The position numbers were made by a program, and so were the translations under genes. Positions 45,182-54,431 of a stretch of DNA of 64,000 nt are shown piece by piece. Under the pieces are notes generated by a model. The model was not told the origin of the DNA. It saw only the letters and a list, made by a program, of their open reading frames with translations, and made no database searches. Each line of letters begins with the position of its first letter. Position 1 is the first letter of the stretch. Location: assembly GCF_002220865.2 (NCBI RefSeq), contig NZ_NHRJ02000007.1, positions 1 to 64,000 of the forward strand, in the 5' to 3' direction. The stretch comes from Paenibacillus xerothermodurans. Lineage in GTDB: Bacteria; Bacillota; Bacilli; Paenibacillales; NBRC-103111.

Positions 45182-46372
45182 TCAGGCTGAGGTAGACTTA
45201 CCATGGCTGCGCAGAAAGCCGGCAATGCGGCTCACGGCTTCACGCAGCCTCTCCTCTTCCTGTACGAGCGCAATTCGTATGTAGCCCTCGCCCTCCTCGC
45301 CAAAGGCATCCCCCGGTATTACCACTACCCCAGTTTCATACAAAATTTCCCGGGAAATTTGGCGGGACGTCCAACCGTGCGGTATACACGCCCAAATGAA
45401 CATGGTGGCCTTCGGTTTAGGAATAATCCAGCCGGCGGCGGCAAGGCCATCGATCACAACATCCCGTCTCCTCTGATACAAAGCCGCGACGGATTGTCCT
45501 TGCTCCATGTCTTCCTCGAGCGCTGCAATGCCTGCCTCCTGTACCGCCAAGAACACCCCATAGTCGATGTTGGACTTTAGCACGCGCAGCGCTTTGACCA
45601 CCTCCGGCTGCCCTACCATGAAAGCTAAGCGGCATCCTGCCATGTTGAAGCTTTTGGACATCGAATGAAACTCCACTGCCACGTCTTTAGCACCAGCGAC
45701 TTCTAAAATGCTCATCGGACGGCACCCGTCGAACGCCATCTCAGAATAGGCCAAATCGTGGACAACGAGAAGATCGTACTTGTTGGCATATGCTATCAAT
45801 TGCTCAAAAAAGCTTTTTGAGGCCACCGTCGACAGCGGATTGCTTGGATAATTGAGTAAAATGAACTTGGCCTCACGTGCAGTTTGCTCCGGAATGTCAG
45901 CCAAATTCGGAAGATAGCCGTTTTCTTCCCGCAAAGGCACGAAGTAAGGAGTCACGCCTGCCAATACGAGACTCGCGCCATAAATCGGATAGCCGGGATC
46001 CGGCACCATCACGACATCGCCTGGATCGGTGATCGCCATCGCCAAATGGGCCAGGCCGTCTTGAGATCCCATCAGTGTAACAATCTCGTTTGCGGGATCC
46101 AGCGTCACACTGAAGCGATGTTGATACCATTTTGCCACCGCGGCACGAAAGGCCGGACTGCCCTCGGATGTCGGGTAGCCGTATACATGCGGCTGACGAA
46201 CAGCCTGCTCCATAGCTTTAATCACACGCTCGGATGGAGGACGGTCGGGACTTCCGATACCAAGATCGATCACGTCCACACCTCTGCGGCGCACCTCTTC
46301 CTTCCATTGTGCCATGTCAGAAAAAATAGCGGAACCCAGTGAGGATAGCCGCTTGGATTTATATTTTTCCAT
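45182..46372 (-). CDS. Class I/II aminotransferase (LL-diaminopimelate aminotransferase-like)
   Basis: A 396-residue fold-type I PLP enzyme. It has DVIDLGIGSPDRPP near the start, VYGYPTSEGSPAFR, LLNYPSNPLSTVA (N-P substrate loop), HDLAYSEMAFDG and the Schiff-base Lys in HSMSKSFNMAGCRLAF, with the C-terminal YIRIALV Arg. The style matches proteins annotated as LL-diaminopimelate or related aminotransferases; the amino donor and acceptor cannot be fixed. AGAGGT stands 9 nt before the ATG. A gap of 112 nt separates it from the protease gene. Confidence 0.85.
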   Translation of the reverse strand: MEKYKSKRLSSLGSAIFSDMAQWKEEVRRRGVDVIDLGIGSPDRPPSERVIKAMEQAVRQPHVYGYPTSEGSPAFRAAVAKWYQHRFSVTLDPANEIVTLMGSQDGLAHLAMAITDPGDVVMVPDPGYPIYGASLVLAGVTPYFVPLREENGYLPNLADIPEQTAREAKFILLNYPSNPLSTVASKSFFEQLIAYANKYDLLVVHDLAYSEMAFDGCRPMSILEVAGAKDVAVEFHSMSKSFNMAGCRLAFMVGQPEVVKALRVLKSNIDYGVFLAVQEAGIAALEEDMEQGQSVAALYQRRRDVVIDGLAAAGWIIPKPKATMFIWACIPHGWTSRQISREILYETGVVVIPGDAFGEEGEGYIRIALVQEEERLREAVSRIAGFLRSHGKSTSA

Positions 46373-46484
46373 AGGATGATAACCTCTTCTGCCTTATAGG
46401 ATAAAAAATTTAATAACATAAGTGTACCATCCATTGTGATAATTACAAATCACCTATTCTGTGAATGAGCGGCGGAAGTTATAT

Positions 46485-47555
46485 TCACAACTCTCCTACT
46501 CTGCGCACCAGCGCCATCATCCCGAACAAGAACCCAGCCAGCCCGAAATAAGCAATGCCATACTTCCAGCGGGCGGCAGTCGGTACTTCATAATATCGGT
46601 CATTCTCGAACGGGTCGTAATCCACCTGACAGTGTATCATCAGATGCAGCCCGTCTTCCTTTTGTATACGATCCAGCCGGGTCACATGTGCTCTGCGAAT
46701 GAGCGCCTGCTGCGTCAGCGGAATGGTGCCTTGGAAGTTCAGGCCTTCCCACATCACCCGTACAAACTGTTGTCCTTCAAGATCGGAATAGGTGACAAAG
46801 TCCAGCTCTCTTTTGTGCTCCTGTCCCGGAATGATGTAGCCCTGCTCGATCAGAGGCTGAGCAGGCACCAAAAAACTCGCGGCCAACGCGCGTTTGTCTG
46901 CCCCCAGCTTGCGACGCACCACATATTTCTTATACAAATCATACGCGAACATCGCCCAGATCAGCAGCAGAATCACGTTGAAATTGTAAATAATCAAAAC
47001 CAACCCGCCGATTAATCCGACCAACCACAGCCACCTCGATACGGCGGTGACAATTCTGCCTCCGTCTAAGGGGTGAATCGGGAGCAAGTTAAACAGATTA
47101 ATAAGAAAGCCTGTCATAGCTAAGCTGTACCACATTGGATGGTCAACATAAACAGCTATGCCAAACACGACCAAAGCGCCGACGGTCCCCAGCATGGGAC
47201 CGCCAATCGCCACATACGCCTCCGTGGCAGCGTCCCGTGGATGACGCTTCAGGTTGATCAGCGCGCCCAAAAACGGTATAAACAGAGGGGCTGTCACGGG
47301 CAGTCCTTTTTGCCTCGCCGCGAACACATGGCCAAACTCGTGCACGAGGATTAACAGCACGAAGCCAATAGCAAACGTCCATGGAAACACAATGGCGTAG
47401 GCCCAGATTGATACAAGCATCGAAATAAACAAACCGCCAAATTTACCAAACTTTAATAAGGAAAACAACAGCTTCCCTTGCGTCAGCAGAAATGCTCCGG
47501 CAGCACCGATAATCCAGAGCGGATTTTTTTTGGTTCGTTTTCTTTGCTGCAACAA
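46485..47555 (-). CDS. Site-2-protease-family (M50) membrane metalloprotease
   Basis: A 356-residue membrane protein. The zinc motif H72-E-F-G-H76 sits in a membrane helix (LILVHEFGHVFAAR), and the third ligand D164 is in IHPLDGGRI, which defines the M50 family. The C-terminal 130 residues are soluble and of unknown fold, ending in another hydrophobic helix. The substrate is unknown; relatives cut membrane-bound regulators, but the plain arrangement may mean a housekeeping role. The start is TTG with AAGGAG 8 nt upstream. Its start lies 25 nt after the ArsC/Spx-like gene, so the two are likely co-transcribed. Confidence 0.88.
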   Translation of the reverse strand: MLQQRKRTKKNPLWIIGAAGAFLLTQGKLLFSLLKFGKFGGLFISMLVSIWAYAIVFPWTFAIGFVLLILVHEFGHVFAARQKGLPVTAPLFIPFLGALINLKRHPRDAATEAYVAIGGPMLGTVGALVVFGIAVYVDHPMWYSLAMTGFLINLFNLLPIHPLDGGRIVTAVSRWLWLVGLIGGLVLIIYNFNVILLLIWAMFAYDLYKKYVVRRKLGADKRALAASFLVPAQPLIEQGYIIPGQEHKRELDFVTYSDLEGQQFVRVMWEGLNFQGTIPLTQQALIRRAHVTRLDRIQKEDGLHLMIHCQVDYDPFENDRYYEVPTAARWKYGIAYFGLAGFLFGMMALVRRVGEL

Positions 47556-47580
47556 CTTTCACTCTCCTTCAATAATGGCG

Positions 47581-47952
47581 TCAGCTGCCCCATACCTGCT
47601 CGAACGTCTCTTCTTTGTACCCGACGGTTACCTTCGTTCCATCCGTCACAATCGGCCGTTTAATCAATCTGCCGTTAGCGGCCAGGAGTTCGATCTTTTG
47701 CTCGTCGGTCATCTCCGGGAGCTTGTCTTTCAAGTTCATTGCCTTATACACTTCGCCTGAAGTGTTAAACCATTTTTTGATTTCCAGGCCGCTTTGTTCA
47801 ATCATCTTTTGAAGCTGCTCTGCACTAGGGGGATTGTCGAAAATATGAATGGCTTCTACGTTAAGACCTTTTTGCTTCAGCCACTTCATTGCGTTCCGGC
47901 ATGTACCGCACTGTGGATATTGGTAACATATTACTGTTTTCTGTGAACTCAT
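47581..47952 (-). CDS. ArsC/Spx-family thioredoxin-fold protein
   Basis: A 123-residue protein of the ArsC/Spx/YffB family with a redox-type CGTC motif at residues 15-18 (YQYPQCGTCRNAMKWL), IFDNPPSAEQL and LIKRPIVTDG, the family's RPI motif. Members are arsenate reductases, RNA polymerase-binding regulators (Spx, MgsR) or uncharacterised reductases. The full CxxC and lack of an ars context leave this open. GAGGA lies 8 nt before the ATG. First gene of a pair with the M50 protease. Confidence 0.85.
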   Translation of the reverse strand: MSSQKTVICYQYPQCGTCRNAMKWLKQKGLNVEAIHIFDNPPSAEQLQKMIEQSGLEIKKWFNTSGEVYKAMNLKDKLPEMTDEQKIELLAANGRLIKRPIVTDGTKVTVGYKEETFEQVWGS

Positions 47953-48102
47953 TGAATCATTCCTCGTCTTAGTAATTTATACATGAAAGAAAAATCCTAG
48001 TCTGCACTATTATCTGCGTGACATGTCCATCTTATTATACAGAATCTGACTCCGATATAAAATTGAGCTGCATCTGCAATTACCGGACCGATGCTTGGAT
48101 GC

Positions 48103-48135
48103 AAAAGAAAAGATCCCACGGTGGTCCGTAGGATC
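48103..48135 (-). terminator. Terminator at the end of the cobalamin unit
   Basis: GATCCTACGG pairs with CCGTGGGATC (one wobble), followed by TTTTCTTTT on the minus strand, directly after the stop of the rluA-like gene. Confidence 0.8.
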
Positions 48136-48137
48136 CG

Positions 48138-49097
48138 TTAATCGAGACTATGCAGAAGCGCCGCGCACCGCTCCAAATCCGCAGGCATTGCGGCGTTAAA
48201 CTCAATCCACTGCTTCGTTACGGGATGAGTAAAACCTAGCGTACAAGCATGGAGTGCATGCCGCTCCAACCCACAGGCGGCTGCCGCTGCGCCAATGCAG
48301 CTCTCACTGTCTGCAGGCACAAACTGCTCTAACTGATAGAGCTTATCTCCCAGCAGAGGATGCCCTATGTGCTTCATATGAACGCGTATCTGGTGGGTTC
48401 GCCCGGTCTCCAGCCACAAGCGTACCATCGTGGCCTCTCGAAATCTCCGTTCCACCTTATAATGTGTCACCGCCGGATATCCCGACGGTGTGACAATACG
48501 AACGTGGGGATCGCCCGGATCTCGGTCGATCGGCTCGTTGATCGTACCCTCGTCGATAGGCAGCAAACCATGCACTAGAGCGATGTACTCCTTTTTCACC
48601 TGGTGCGCCTGCATCTGCTCCGACACCTGCTGGTGGACGAACGGATTTTTGGCGATTGCGAGTGCACCCGACGTTTCTTGATCGAGCCTGTGGATCGGGC
48701 GAAATCGGTAGGTTTTGCCCTGCTGCCGCCAGTAATACACGACGCCGTTTGCCAACGTGTTCACATAGTGACCATGCGTCGGATGTACGATCATGCCTGC
48801 TGCCTTGTTCACCACAAGCAGATGCTCATCTTCATACAGAATGTCCAGCGGAAGCGGCTGTGGTAAAATATCGTCAGATTCCTCCTGCAGCATACGAACC
48901 TCGACCACGTCTCCGGCATGAACACGCACACTGATGTATTTCCGCTCTCCGTTCACGGTAATTCCCTGCTCAGTCAATTTTAAGCGTGATAGCAGCTTAC
49001 GCGAAATGTTCATCCGATTCTGCAAAATGGTTTTCAGGTAAAATCCGTCTTCTTTCTCTGGAACGGTATAAACTAAAGGCTCATAGTACAGGCTCAT
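48138..49097 (-). CDS. RluA-family pseudouridine synthase
   Basis: A 319-residue RNA pseudouridine synthase: an S4-like N-terminal domain (NISRKLLSRLKLTEQGITVNG), then the catalytic domain with the Asp in PIHRLDQETSGALAIAK and the LETGRTHQIRVH motif. The family modifies uridines of rRNA or tRNA; the site is not predictable. Its ATG overlaps the stop of the adenosyltransferase gene by four bases (ATGA), and GAGGTG is 11 nt upstream. It is the last gene of the long cobalamin unit, with a terminator just after, though its function has no known link to cobalamin. Confidence 0.93.
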   Translation of the reverse strand: MSLYYEPLVYTVPEKEDGFYLKTILQNRMNISRKLLSRLKLTEQGITVNGERKYISVRVHAGDVVEVRMLQEESDDILPQPLPLDILYEDEHLLVVNKAAGMIVHPTHGHYVNTLANGVVYYWRQQGKTYRFRPIHRLDQETSGALAIAKNPFVHQQVSEQMQAHQVKKEYIALVHGLLPIDEGTINEPIDRDPGDPHVRIVTPSGYPAVTHYKVERRFREATMVRLWLETGRTHQIRVHMKHIGHPLLGDKLYQLEQFVPADSESCIGAAAAACGLERHALHACTLGFTHPVTKQWIEFNAAMPADLERCAALLHSLD

Positions 49098-49660
49098 TTG
49101 CGGCGAAACACCTCGGCGCTGCGTACATATTCAACATCCGGCACGCTGCTGCGGCTGTTGACTGCACGCGCGGCAGTGAAAAAGAAATCCGACAGCCGAT
49201 TCAAATAACGCCGTACTTGCTCATTGATCGGCTGCTCGCGCCCAAGTGTCACAACTCTACGCTCAGCACGCCGGCAAACAGTTCTGCACACATGCAGCAC
49301 GGACGAGGCATGGGTACCTCCCGGTAAAATAAACCTTTTAATGTCAGGGGTCTCGCCATCGTATTTATCAATCCATGTCTCCAGCCGGTCAACCATGTCG
49401 GAGGTGACCTTATACGGGCGCAGCTCCTGCTTCAGCAAAGCGAGGTCGGAGCCGCAATCGAACAGTTCATTTTGCACTTCAAGCAGGTCCGCGAGCAAGT
49501 CGGGAAAGCGTTCCCCGTCCAACAGCGCCATCGCCTGGCCGACAAAACAATTCAATTCATCTACCGTACCATACGCTTCCACACGCACGTCGTCCTTGTC
49601 CACTCGGCCCCCGATGACCCCAGTCTGCCCGGCATCGCCGGTTCGCGTATAGATTCTCAT
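49094..49660 (-). CDS. Cob(I)yrinic acid a,c-diamide / cobalamin adenosyltransferase (PduO type)
   Basis: A 188-residue PduO-type ATP:corrinoid adenosyltransferase. It starts RIYTRTGDAGQTGVIGG (ATP-binding), and has TVDELNCFVGQA, FILPGGT, CRTVCRRAERRVV and YLNRLSDFFFTAAR, the signature set of this family. It transfers the 5'-deoxyadenosyl group from ATP to Co(I) of the corrin. The start ATG at 49660 is 8 nt after AGGAGG; an ATG two codons before is too close. Between cobDQ and rluA-like, overlapping the latter. The specific corrin acceptor (cobyrinate diamide, cobinamide or cobalamin) is not decided. Confidence 0.95.
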   Translation of the reverse strand: MRIYTRTGDAGQTGVIGGRVDKDDVRVEAYGTVDELNCFVGQAMALLDGERFPDLLADLLEVQNELFDCGSDLALLKQELRPYKVTSDMVDRLETWIDKYDGETPDIKRFILPGGTHASSVLHVCRTVCRRAERRVVTLGREQPINEQVRRYLNRLSDFFFTAARAVNSRSSVPDVEYVRSAEVFRRK

Positions 49661-49672
49661 CGCCATCGCCTC

Positions 49673-52444
49673 CTAAATCGTATTACCAATCATCTCATAC
49701 AACCGCTTCATATCCAAATGAGCGCGTACATGGTCCGCCAGCCGGTCAAACGCCGCTTCTCTCCGTTCTTGAAATCGAAGCTCGGCTGGAAGCGGATTCC
49801 ATCCACGGCTGAGGCGAATTATATTCAACCAAGCTCTGCGAAAATCGTCGTTATGCAAAATGCCGTGCACATAAGTGCCCCACAGCCTGCCGTCCTCTGA
49901 CACCACACCATCGGGATGAATGGAATGCGCGATGCCGTCCTCTTGGATGTAAAAAGGGTGCTTGACCTGCTCTAAAAAGCGTGTTCGTCCCATATGAATT
50001 TCATATCCGCTGATGGGAGCTTCTTCTGCTAGTTCGTGGTACACAGTGGAGTGCCCTTCCACCCTCACAGTTCTCTTCTCTGCCGTGAACATGGTTTCGG
50101 TTGGAAACAATCTCAGGCCTGCCGTTACAGGATACTCAGATTCGACTCGTTGCGGATCGAGCAGCCGTTCACCCATCATTTGGTAACCAGCACAGATTCC
50201 GACTATTCGGCCGCCGGCCTCCGCATGCCTAATGAGCTCTTCAGCCAAGCCTGTTTCACGCAAAAACCGCAAGTCTTCGACCGTGTTCTTGCTTCCCGGT
50301 ATGATGATGGTGTCCGGGCAGCCCAGCTCCTCCGGCGTGCTTACGAAACGCAGGGCCACGTCCTGCTCGAAGAAAAGCGGGTCGACGTCGGTGAAGTTGG
50401 ATATACGGGGCAGCCGGATCACCACAATATCCAGCTGTTCTGCGACGCTGTCTACGTCTGCTGTGACGTGCACCGTGCTGCTCGTGCCGCTGATGCTGCT
50501 GGTGCCAGTCCGCCTGCTGTCGCGTGTGCCGTGGCCGGTTCTTTGCACGAGCCTGTGGTCCAAAGATGCGGAATCTTCATCCTCCAGCTCCAGGTCAGGC
50601 AGATAAGGTATGACGCCAAGCACGGGCTTACCGGTGCGTTGTTCCAGCCACTCCAATCCCGGCGTTAGCAGTGTGACATCTCCACGGAATTTGTTGATGA
50701 TGAAACCTTTCACGCGGGCACGTTCCTCCGGTGTGAAAATCTCCATCGTGCCTACCAGTGACGCGAAAACTCCGCCACGGTCGATGTCTGCGACCAACAC
50801 TACCGGGGCATCCGCCCAGCCCGCAAGTCGCATGTTCACGATGTCCCGGTGCTTCAGGTTGACTTCCGCAGGACTTCCGGCGCCTTCCAGCACAACGACC
50901 TGGTATGTCTCACGCAGCCGGTTTAATGCGTCCTTTACGATCGTTTCCGCCTCAGGCAAGTATTGTTCGCGATAGGTTCGGGCGTCGAGGTCACGGTAAG
51001 GTCTGCCGTGGACTACCACTTGTGAAACCATGTCCTTCGTAGGCTTGAGTAGGATCGGATTCATATCCGTTGTAGCCGGGACGCGGCACGCATCCGCCTG
51101 CATGCCTTGCGCACGACCTATCTCCTTTCCGTCAGGCGTAACGTAGGAATTCAGTGACATGTTCTGAGATTTGAACGGCGCGACACGCAGCCCATCCTGC
51201 GATAAAATGCGGCAGATAGCAGTGACCACAAGGCTCTTCCCTGCATCTGACGAAGTACCCTGTACCATCAGTGTGGCAGCGGATTTACGAGCGCAGGCCC
51301 GCCTTTCCGACGTGGGAGCCGATACTACCGGACGCGGAGAGTTTAATGCGAGGCCGATCGCCCACGATTTCATCGATTCGAACGCGTCTCGCAGATGCTT
51401 AATCAGCTGGATATTGTGTTCACGCAGCTTAATGGCCACCCGTACATATGAATCGTCCAACCCCGCAAATCGTGAGGCATCCCTGATTAGAACTCCCCTG
51501 CGCCCCATTTCTCCCTGTAAATCTTGCACCTTTTGCCCTAACGGCTTCAATGAAAACAAAACGTAGTTCGTCTCACTCGGTGTAACAGCGACTCCCAACT
51601 CCTGCAGACGGCGGATTAACCATGGTCTTTCTTCTGCCAACCAAGCTCGTGAGCGCTGTTCATACTCTTCATCATCCAGCACTGCAGTACCGATCAACTG
51701 AGCCATCGTATTCACGCTCCACTGCACCTGCTGTCTCTGCATTAGCTGGATGCGATCCGGATGCGCCACGATGAAACCGAGCCTCACGCCGGGGATCGAG
51801 TAAAACTTTGTCATCGAGCGAATAACCATGAGGTGCGGTGATTGTGCGGCCTGTTTTAGCAGCGTAATGTTCGCCTGGTCCGGATGGAAATCGAGGAACG
51901 CCTCGTCCACAATGACGGGTTTTCCGGCAGCCGGCAGCAGCTTCAGCACAGGCGATGGAATGATCCGGCCGGTCGGATTGTTCGGCGATCCGAGGAACAC
52001 CAGGTCGGAATGTTCAATCGCTTGATGTACAGCAGACTCCTGCAAGACGAAACCGTGCCGCTGACTGAGCGGAATATCGTAGATGGCACCGCCTGCTTTC
52101 AGTGCAGCTTCCTCGTATTCCGAAAATGACGGCCTTGCTAGTGCGGTAACAGTCGGTTTCAGCACGCGCACTGCCAAATCAATCAACTCTGCCGCACCGT
52201 TGCCGACGAGAATAGATTCCACCGGTATATCATACTTACTTGCGAGATTTCGCCGAAGTTCCCTGACCGCGGGGTCCGGATAAGCAGCCAAATCCCGCCA
52301 TCTTTCACGCAAAATGTGTCCGACCACCGCTGGCGGGCCCAACGGATTCATGTTCGAACTGAAATCGAGGAACGAATCTTTGCTTTTGCCATAAGTCTCC
52401 GCTGCAGTCCACAAATCACCGCCATGACCGTACCGTTCCAGCAT
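49673..52444 (-). CDS. CobD-CobQ fusion: threonine-phosphate decarboxylase + cobyric acid synthase
   Basis: One uninterrupted 923-codon frame joins two enzymes. Residues 1-about 358 are CobD-like: GHGGDLW, DFSSNMNPLGPP, the substrate motif SPNNPTGR (153-160) and the PLP Lys K213 in SMTKFYSIPG. A short basic linker (about 359-390) follows. Residues 391-923 are CobQ: P-loop GTSSDAGKS (396-404), SQNMSLNSYVT, ADIDRGGVFAS, and the glutaminase domain with Cys751 (GICAGYQMMG) and His860 (GTYVHGILHN). CobD makes aminopropanol phosphate; CobQ amidates the corrin to cobyric acid. No internal start with a ribosome site exists at the junction. A Thr/Ser/Arg-rich insert (about 633-662) interrupts CobQ. 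AAGGGGG lies about 8 nt before the ATG. Confidence 0.9.
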   Translation of the reverse strand: MLERYGHGGDLWTAAETYGKSKDSFLDFSSNMNPLGPPAVVGHILRERWRDLAAYPDPAVRELRRNLASKYDIPVESILVGNGAAELIDLAVRVLKPTVTALARPSFSEYEEAALKAGGAIYDIPLSQRHGFVLQESAVHQAIEHSDLVFLGSPNNPTGRIIPSPVLKLLPAAGKPVIVDEAFLDFHPDQANITLLKQAAQSPHLMVIRSMTKFYSIPGVRLGFIVAHPDRIQLMQRQQVQWSVNTMAQLIGTAVLDDEEYEQRSRAWLAEERPWLIRRLQELGVAVTPSETNYVLFSLKPLGQKVQDLQGEMGRRGVLIRDASRFAGLDDSYVRVAIKLREHNIQLIKHLRDAFESMKSWAIGLALNSPRPVVSAPTSERRACARKSAATLMVQGTSSDAGKSLVVTAICRILSQDGLRVAPFKSQNMSLNSYVTPDGKEIGRAQGMQADACRVPATTDMNPILLKPTKDMVSQVVVHGRPYRDLDARTYREQYLPEAETIVKDALNRLRETYQVVVLEGAGSPAEVNLKHRDIVNMRLAGWADAPVVLVADIDRGGVFASLVGTMEIFTPEERARVKGFIINKFRGDVTLLTPGLEWLEQRTGKPVLGVIPYLPDLELEDEDSASLDHRLVQRTGHGTRDSRRTGTSSISGTSSTVHVTADVDSVAEQLDIVVIRLPRISNFTDVDPLFFEQDVALRFVSTPEELGCPDTIIIPGSKNTVEDLRFLRETGLAEELIRHAEAGGRIVGICAGYQMMGERLLDPQRVESEYPVTAGLRLFPTETMFTAEKRTVRVEGHSTVYHELAEEAPISGYEIHMGRTRFLEQVKHPFYIQEDGIAHSIHPDGVVSEDGRLWGTYVHGILHNDDFRRAWLNIIRLSRGWNPLPAELRFQERREAAFDRLADHVRAHLDMKRLYEMIGNTI

Positions 52445-52472
52445 GCAGCCGCCCCCTTTTCAAAGTTATCAA

Positions 52473-53348
52473 TTATTGCTGAAGCACGATATATAAAATC
52501 AAGAGCAACGCCGCTTCCAATATCTCATTCATCGCGCCGTATGTATCTCCAGTCAGCCCGCCCAATGTGCGGCTTAAACGGAAGCTCATCCATGTGCCGA
52601 GAGCCACAGTTGCCGTGGCAATGACACCGATCACCCGAACCCATACCGCCGGTCCCGTCCCTGCCAGCCACAGCAGCCCCACAGACAACATCACGGCCAG
52701 CATCGTATGCAATAGCAAATGCCTCACGCCCAAGCCCCGAAAAAAGGAGCCGAGCCCTCGCTGCGCGTCTGCGTGCGAGCCATTGCCCCGGTGCTCTCCT
52801 GTGCGAGCGTACGGCCACAGTGCGATCGCCACAACCATGAACCAGCGACTCCATAGCAGCACAAGCGGCAGTGCATATGCAGATGCTCGATACGGCATCG
52901 TTAGCCACTGTTCCAGCAGTGCCCATTTGCACAGAAGCATGATTGCGCACGCCACCACCCCCATCGCTCCGACGCTGCTGTCTTTCATAATTTCCAGCAT
53001 CCGCTCCCGGGAGCGCTGGCTGAGCACGCCGTCGGCTGTATCCATCAGACCGTCGAGATGGAGCGCGCCGGTCATGCCAATCCAAGCCGCCAGCAGCAGC
53101 GCTGCCGTCACACCCGAGCCCATGCCTTCGAGCCAGGCTGCGAGAAAAATTCGCCCTTCGAGTAAGGCTGCGGCGGCAGACAGCAGCAGACCCAGTACCA
53201 CGCCGACCAGCGGATAAAATACCACGCTGCGCCGAAACAAGGCATCACTATACACGAGCTGCACCGGTACCGGCAGCCGCGTAAGAAATTGAAAGGCCGC
53301 CGCACATGCAGCTAAGCCTTTTACAGCCAAATCCAGCATAGTGCGCAT
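52473..53348 (-). CDS. cobS: Adenosylcobinamide-GDP ribazoletransferase (cobalamin synthase)
   Basis: A 291-residue membrane protein with about seven helices. It contains FLTRLPVPV, the family motif GALHLDGLMDTADGV (Asp-rich, metal and substrate) and KDSSVGAMGVVA. It joins adenosylcobinamide-GDP to alpha-ribazole (phosphate) to give cobalamin. GGAGGG lies 5 nt before the ATG. Its 5' end overlaps the cbiB 3' end by 28 nt, so the two are tightly coupled. Confidence 0.95.
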   Translation of the reverse strand: MRTMLDLAVKGLAACAAAFQFLTRLPVPVQLVYSDALFRRSVVFYPLVGVVLGLLLSAAAALLEGRIFLAAWLEGMGSGVTAALLLAAWIGMTGALHLDGLMDTADGVLSQRSRERMLEIMKDSSVGAMGVVACAIMLLCKWALLEQWLTMPYRASAYALPLVLLWSRWFMVVAIALWPYARTGEHRGNGSHADAQRGLGSFFRGLGVRHLLLHTMLAVMLSVGLLWLAGTGPAVWVRVIGVIATATVALGTWMSFRLSRTLGGLTGDTYGAMNEILEAALLLILYIVLQQ

Positions 53349-54307
53349 AGCAGCCCTCCTGCAACCAGATAGCTAACCGTGTACAACAAACGAATGGTGA
53401 GCAGGATGTCTCCAGGTTGCCGTTCGCGCAGCGGCCAGCCCATCCTGGCGCGATCACTGATCTGGCCATGGTATACATTCACTCCGCCCAGCTCGATGCC
53501 CAAGGCACCCGCGACCGCCGATTCCGGAATGCCGCCGTTGGGGCTCGGATGCAGTGCCGCGAATCGGAATATCGCTGTGACCGCTTTAACAGGCGAGCAG
53601 CCTCTCAGCAGCACGGCGGCGGAGACGAGCAAGACGCCCGTGATCCTGGCGGGAAGCCAGTTCATAATATCGTCCCAGCGCGCAGAGGCCCACCCAAAAT
53701 GCAGATACTTATCGTTTTTGTAGCCTACCATGGAGTCCAGCGTGTTCGCCGCCCGGTAAGTCAAAGCCAGCGGAGCTGCGCCCAGCAGCGCGTAAAATAA
53801 CGGGGAAACCACCGCATCCACCGTGTTCTCAGCCACAGTTTCAACAGTAGCCCGGGTGATCTCGGATTCATTCAGCTGCGTGGTATCTCTGCCAACGATA
53901 TAGCCGACGTATTTTCGCGCCTCGTCTAATTTCCCCGCACTGAGAGGCCGATAGACCTGCAATGCTGCATCCTTTAACCCCTTCACAGCAATGGTGGTTG
54001 CAATAAACCACGTATTCGCCGCATAGCCAAGCCACGGATGTATCTCCGCCGCCAACCACAGCAGCAGCCACATGGTGACGAATACGAGAAAAAGAGTCGA
54101 CACGGTTAGCACGATGCCCCGCCAGCGCAGTGAGAACCGCGAGCGTAACCGGCTTCGCTTCCCATACAGTTTGCTCACAGCCCAATTGATCCACTGCCCC
54201 ATGCGTATCACCGGATGGGTCGGCCAACGGGGATCACCGATCAACAAATCCGTCATGATGGCCGCAGCAACCATGAGCAGCGTTTCCTGCCATGTATAGA
54301 ACAACAA
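53321..54307 (-). CDS. cbiB: Adenosylcobinamide-phosphate synthase
   Basis: A 328-residue integral membrane protein of the CbiB/CobD family that attaches aminopropanol phosphate to adenosylcobyric acid. Motifs include DLLIGDPRWPTHPVIRMGQ, VGRDTTQLNESEI, ETVAENTVDAVVSPLFY, RAANTLDSMVGYKNDKY and SPNGGIPESAVAGAL (each cited in part). The start is taken as TTG at 54307, 7 nt after GGTGGGG; the open frame continues upstream into a tandem repeat that cannot be coding. CbiB needs the CobD product and the CobQ product, both made by the fusion protein encoded two genes downstream. Confidence 0.92.
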   Translation of the reverse strand: MLFYTWQETLLMVAAAIMTDLLIGDPRWPTHPVIRMGQWINWAVSKLYGKRSRLRSRFSLRWRGIVLTVSTLFLVFVTMWLLLWLAAEIHPWLGYAANTWFIATTIAVKGLKDAALQVYRPLSAGKLDEARKYVGYIVGRDTTQLNESEITRATVETVAENTVDAVVSPLFYALLGAAPLALTYRAANTLDSMVGYKNDKYLHFGWASARWDDIMNWLPARITGVLLVSAAVLLRGCSPVKAVTAIFRFAALHPSPNGGIPESAVAGALGIELGGVNVYHGQISDRARMGWPLRERQPGDILLTIRLLYTVSYLVAGGLLCALCWIWL

Positions 54308-54359
54308 ATCGTATCCCCACCGCCTATAGTAGTAATTACGTTTATGTAAGCACGTGTTG

Positions 54360-54418
54360 GTGGCAGCATCAATGCAAGCTGTTAGTGGCAGCACAAATGC
54401 AAGCTGCTAGTGGCAGCT
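54360..54418. repeat. 25-nt tandem repeat between cobU and cbiB
   Basis: Two 25-nt units starting GTGGCAGCA at 54360-54384 and 54385-54409, with two substitutions between them, and a 9-nt partial third. It is intergenic within the operon; it would be coding only if cbiB began far upstream of its ribosome site, which is why that start is rejected. Confidence 0.85.
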
Positions 54419-54431
54419 GTGAGCTCTGATG

